DNA of 64,000 nucleotides from Lentinula raphanica. Its lineage: Eukaryota; Basidiomycota; Agaricomycetes; Agaricales; Omphalotaceae. The notes under the pieces were generated by a model that was not told the DNA's origin, made no database searches, and saw nothing but the letters and a program-made list of their open reading frames with translations. Shown piece after piece: positions 58,319 through 64,000 of the stretch (positions are counted from its first letter, which is position 1; the number at the start of each line of letters is the position of its first letter). The stretch is from positions 620,001 through 684,000 of the forward strand of contig JANVFP010000023.1 in the NCBI GenBank assembly GCA_027919835.1, given 5' to 3'. The translations under genes and the position numbers were made by a program.

Positions 58319-58488
58319 TTGTAGGAGATGCAGTTAAAAGTTCACAGTCCCGCGTAAATATGGTGGAACGCGAAGAGGGGCATGTGAAATTGGAACCCGG
58401 AAGAGCCGAGAACATATATCCACGTGACATGCCGACCCGGCAACTCCATGTTGAACGCTTCTTGTTCTTGAACTTCAAAGTTGGATCT

Positions 58489-61400
58489 ATGGACCTCCAA
58501 GGCCAATCGCGCCATTCCCCTCAAAATGAAGCGCATACAACGACAAAACCGAAGACAAAACTCGCTGGCTCTAATGGAACTGCTAACAGCTCAGGGGGAG
58601 GCATATTTTCTGGTGTATTTAATTATGTGACTGCCGAGGTAGGGAGTTTTATCACGAATGCAACAGGGGGTGTTATAACTGTGGTGCGTTTTATTTCTAC
58701 ATCTCCCTCAAAACAGCTCTGAGCGTTCAATAGAACACAGGAGGACATTCGAGACGTGCAAAAAACATGGCTCATGACCTGGAGATGAGGAGACGGAAGA
58801 AGAAGAGAACGAGAGAATGGACCAAAAGTGTGGAACGAGACTCAGCAGAGGTCCAACCATTCTCTATTCCAGAAGCATCCACAAGACGATCAGGTGGGAT
58901 ATTATCGTGCGCGCGCCTTGCTCATTCTGTTCATAAATTGTTACTCCAGCCAGTATCCCCGATGATATCCCTGTCGCAAAACCACAAACCAAAAAACGAG
59001 CTTCGACCCCCCTTTCGAAAACTACGATGCCCGGCTCACTCTTTCCCCGCTCACCATCTCTGATGCCTAGCGAAAGAGCTTACCATGAAGAAATTCAGGT
59101 GGAACAGGACGAAAGACAAAATGCCAATTGGAATTTTGATTTCGAAGAAGAACACGAGGCAGGTCCATCTAATGTGACCGTACCCGCTACAAATTCGCCC
59201 CTTCAATCACCGTTCCGTCCACCTCTCGTGTCCTCAGTGAAGGATGCTGTCTCGAAATTTCACGCAGGTCCTGATGTCGATTCGAGCATGTTGTTACCTT
59301 CCCCTCCTCGTAGGAAGGGCAAGGAAAGAGAGGTCATAGATGTTGATGCCGATGTTGATGAAGACAGCTGGCTCATGCCTCCACCGCGTACAATCTGGCG
59401 TGGTTTATCTGACGGAGATATATCTCAGGAAACTCGCATGTTAGGGAAAGAACGGGAACTGTCAGAAGCAATAGAGGAACATAAACGGAAGGAAGCCAGA
59501 TGGGAGCGAGATAGAGACAAGGAGGTCATCGCTGAAGAAGAAGAGAGTTTTTTGAGAGACAGGGAACGCGATAAAGATAGGATACGAAAACTCGAAGAAG
59601 AGGTTGAGAGGTTGAAGGAAGAACTACGAAAACGACCTGCAGTAATCTCTGCATTCCCGCCTCCACCGCCTCCACCACCACCACCTTTAGCGCTTTCGAT
59701 CGCTGCGCCGTCTGCACTGAACGCCAGTGATACAACAGCACCGTTTGCGAATGCTCGTGCTGCACTCAAGCACGCTCCCACACCGAAGGAAGCTCCCATC
59801 AATCCTCCAAGACGCGGCGGTCGACCTACTGTGGGCGTCACTGCCGACAAAATGGCCGCATTCCTCAGTGAAATGAAGACGGTGCGGCTGAGAAAGGTTG
59901 GCAGTCAATCCAGCCTAGGCAAAAGTACCAGCGACGTTAGTAGGAGGGAAAGCGTTGGAGGGGACATCAGCTACATGGATAGTTTTGACGACTCTGAAAG
60001 GAGTCGTCTTAGTATCAGCGATCTTAGGACTACACGGGAAATTCTAGGTCGCAATGCGCAAGGTCATTCTGTCGCTGGTCCTTCTGCTCCTGCTCGAGAG
60101 GTGAGCTGGGCAAGTACTCGTAGTGTTAGCAGCAATGGCGAGGGGGATAACTCACTCTCAGCTTCTTCGACACGGAAGCGTAAACGAAAAGAAAGCATTG
60201 ACGAACATGCAGAGGATATTGATCACAACGGTGAAGGGGATATAAGCTCACAGATACGTAAGTGCTTTCCTACGCTCATATGGCTTGGCTCTCATTCTCA
60301 TATCCTGGCAGAAAAATTACGCGAGAGTATCAGAAATAAGAGGCGAAACCTGAATCAGAGCATTTCCAAAAATCGCGTCGACTCAATATCATTATCCAAT
60401 TCCAGATATCCATATCGTCCTCTACCTCCCTCTGGCGCCTCACAGTTCCATCCTCTTCAAACCTCCAGGCCTGCTATTATTGGAGCTTCCACTGAGCCAG
60501 CGTCTTCTTCCGGTTCATTTCAATCGACGGATACTTCTCATGCGTCAGGTATAATCTCGACTGAATCTAGTTCTTCCAGTATCGCAGGTCGCGATACGGA
60601 CAAGTCAGCTAGTCTTAGGCCATCCTTGTCCTCAGTACCGGCTGAGACGCCTTCCCTGTGTTCCGACAACGATGCAGATCATCCTGGACATGCCGTTGAT
60701 AGCAGTACTCCTCCTTTGACACCTCCTGGGATAAGCGCTCGATACACCACTCCTCCACGATATGTCACTGAGATAGACGACCTGGAAGTCGATCTAGTGG
60801 ACAAAGAACACGAGGCTGGTCCATCGAGAACACAGCAGAAGCAGCCTAGGAGACGGTCTTCTCCTCATCCATCTGTATATCTAGCCAAACGTATTCCGGC
60901 CTCCCCACTTCCAAATCCGTCACCGAAAAGACCCAAACCTCCAAGTAACTCAAGAAGAAAGTCCAACACAACCCGTGCGGCGTTCCTACCAAAATCGCCC
61001 ACACCGCCTTTTCATCCTGGTCCTGGAGATGAGGACGACGAAGAGGACCCTCTTTCTCTACGCTACAACGAAGAGGAGGAGGACATCCGCTCAACAGCAC
61101 CGCCAGATCAACCTGAGCCCCAACGGAAACATCGACGACGACGATCGACTCTTGATCAAGAGTTGCGCGCTGCGCAAAAAGCCACATTGCTTGCTGAGAC
61201 GGAAGGTGAATATAGTGAAGATGAGCTCAACCATGGTACTTTTGTTGGCACTGGTACTCGTTCAAAGAAGCTTGGTTTCCTGGCTCATGGAGGCGCGGGC
61301 GGCCTCCCAGTTTGGATGGGCGAAGGTTATGTTTTAGGAGTTGGGAATACAGAAGCAGAGGATGAGGATGAAGATGAAGATGAGAGGGAAGGGTATCAGA

Positions 61401-61504
61401 TGGTCAACGCAAGGGGGAACGAAGCAAGTGGACGACCTACTGTATCACGGACACGAATACCTGTTCCAAGATCTAAACCACCAATGGTGATGAGGGGGCG
61501 CTAA
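58489..61504 (+). CDS. Large disordered/coiled-coil protein with poly-Pro and WH2-like motif
   Basis: Four exons join in phase (58489-58687, 58741-58893, 58950-60257, 60312-61504), 950 residues. It starts MDLQGQSRHSPQNEAHTTTK; upstream in-frame ATGs at 58429 and 58360 are possible. An N-terminal amphipathic/hydrophobic stretch (FSGVFNYVTAEVGSFITNAT) is followed by a basic cluster (RRRKKKRTR). A charged coiled coil occupies about residues 250-320, then ten prolines and AAFLSEMKTVRLRKVG, which resembles a WH2 actin motif one residue short. The C-terminal half is Ser/Pro-rich with acidic and basic tracts. I cannot name a family; nuclear-envelope or cytoskeletal roles are guesses. The last intron is 54 nt, in-frame and stop-free. 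Confidence 0.6.
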
Positions 61505-61767
61505 CTCATTGCTGTCATATTTTCTTGCGCATTCTTGTCTTGCATGTTTTCTCTACTGTGTTGTCGTTTTTAAGTGTCATCTTATTATTATCTGCTCTTG
61601 TGTTGAATATAGCGGGTGAAGACATGAATTTCGTCCGTTGCATAGAGTTTAAGCTAAGAAATGGGATTGGTGAAGCAGTCCAGGAAAAAATGCTATTACT
61701 AGTATGCAACGATGAGACTGTGTTCTGTATTCCTGGAAGTCCTTTGCGAATGAGAGCGTAACTGATG

Positions 61768-63568
<1,801 letters not shown>

Positions 63569-64000
63569 GTTGGATAGTTGAAAAGGAACGAGTCAGTCAG
63601 TTGAGGGATGAAAGAGAGAAAAAGAGAAAGATAGGAGAAAATGGGAGTGCGCGTTATTATAGGATATCTGAGGATCTCGATAAATGCAGAAATTCAGGAG
63701 TCAGGACATAAGGTGGGTGGCCATCAACGTCAGTTCCTGACTGTGTATACACCGCAGCGCAATGAAGTCGAACAAGCGACAAGGCACGACAATCGGAAGA
63801 GGCAGAGACGAATAGCCTCGAATAGCTTGAATTAGTCCAAGTCCGCTGTCAATGTAGACAGCACGTTCTGGTGTATGCACATTCGGCTCTAACGAGGTAC
63901 ACAGTGAAGTACAAAGAGACTTTCATGATACAACTGGAGACGATACATGCAGCGTGTAGACCATGGAGGCTTCGCTCAGGATACGATCGATGAAGAAAAG
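63569..64000. other. Upstream region of GDP-mannose dehydratase
   Basis: GA-rich 5' region, no gene seen before the window ends. Confidence 0.4.

Overview
The window is nuclear DNA of a mushroom-forming basidiomycete (Agaricomycetes). Genes lie on both strands, and most are broken by introns of about 45-70 bp with GT(G/A)AG-like donors. Conserved genes match typical fungal families. Clade-restricted families (DUF6593, an agaric-type F-box protein, a wax-synthase-like MBOAT protein, secreted apple/jelly-roll proteins) point to Agaricomycetes. There are no plasmid, phage, CRISPR or bacterial signals. About 38 protein genes, one tRNA and one non-autonomous DNA transposon can be supported.

Layout. 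1-12.8 kb is conserved housekeeping: JJJ1 (cut by the left edge), TIM13, an RSR1/Rap-type GTPase, a cyclophilin with a charged tail, eIF4B, SEY1, TSR2, tRNA-Ala(AGC), MTA phosphorylase and Sm-B. 13.2-24 kb is an accessory stretch with an F-box protein, a wax-synthase-like protein, two secreted paralogues and, between them, one member of a second secreted family. A second member of that family lies at 31.3-32.1 kb. 24-43.9 kb returns to conserved genes: a MARVEL protein, an MRH-domain membrane protein, an SH3 protein, U1-70K, MAF1, a GYP8/TBC1D20-type Rab-GAP, nicotinate phosphoribosyltransferase, RRP41, TRM8 and citrate synthase. 40.7-42 kb holds two weak gene candidates. A TIR element of about 1 kb occupies 44.1-45.1 kb. 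45.2-63.6 kb carries MAK11, the complex I 49-kDa subunit, an unrecognised gene, a DUF6593 protein, OLA1, RVB2, mitoribosomal uL2, an SCP2 protein, a 950-residue coiled-coil protein and GDP-mannose 4,6-dehydratase.

The genes do not form one pathway. Many serve RNA and ribosome metabolism (JJJ1, TSR2, MAK11, U1-70K, Sm-B, RRP41, TRM8, MAF1, eIF4B, RVB2, uL2m) and others mitochondria (TIM13, citrate synthase, 49-kDa subunit). Divergent pairs with 50-300 bp between starts probably share promoters: JJJ1/TIM13, SH3/U1-70K, MAF1/GYP8, NPT1/RRP41, OLA1/RVB2.

The most unusual content is: the secreted-protein block with two expanded families and a 12-nt micro-exon conserved between paralogues; the TIR element; a duplicated segment and possible cassette exon inside the OLA1 intron; start-codon-only first exons in two genes; and four GC-AG introns inferred from reading frame. 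All gene models were read by eye. Exon joins are stated where every phase was checked; elsewhere coordinates give the CDS span including introns.
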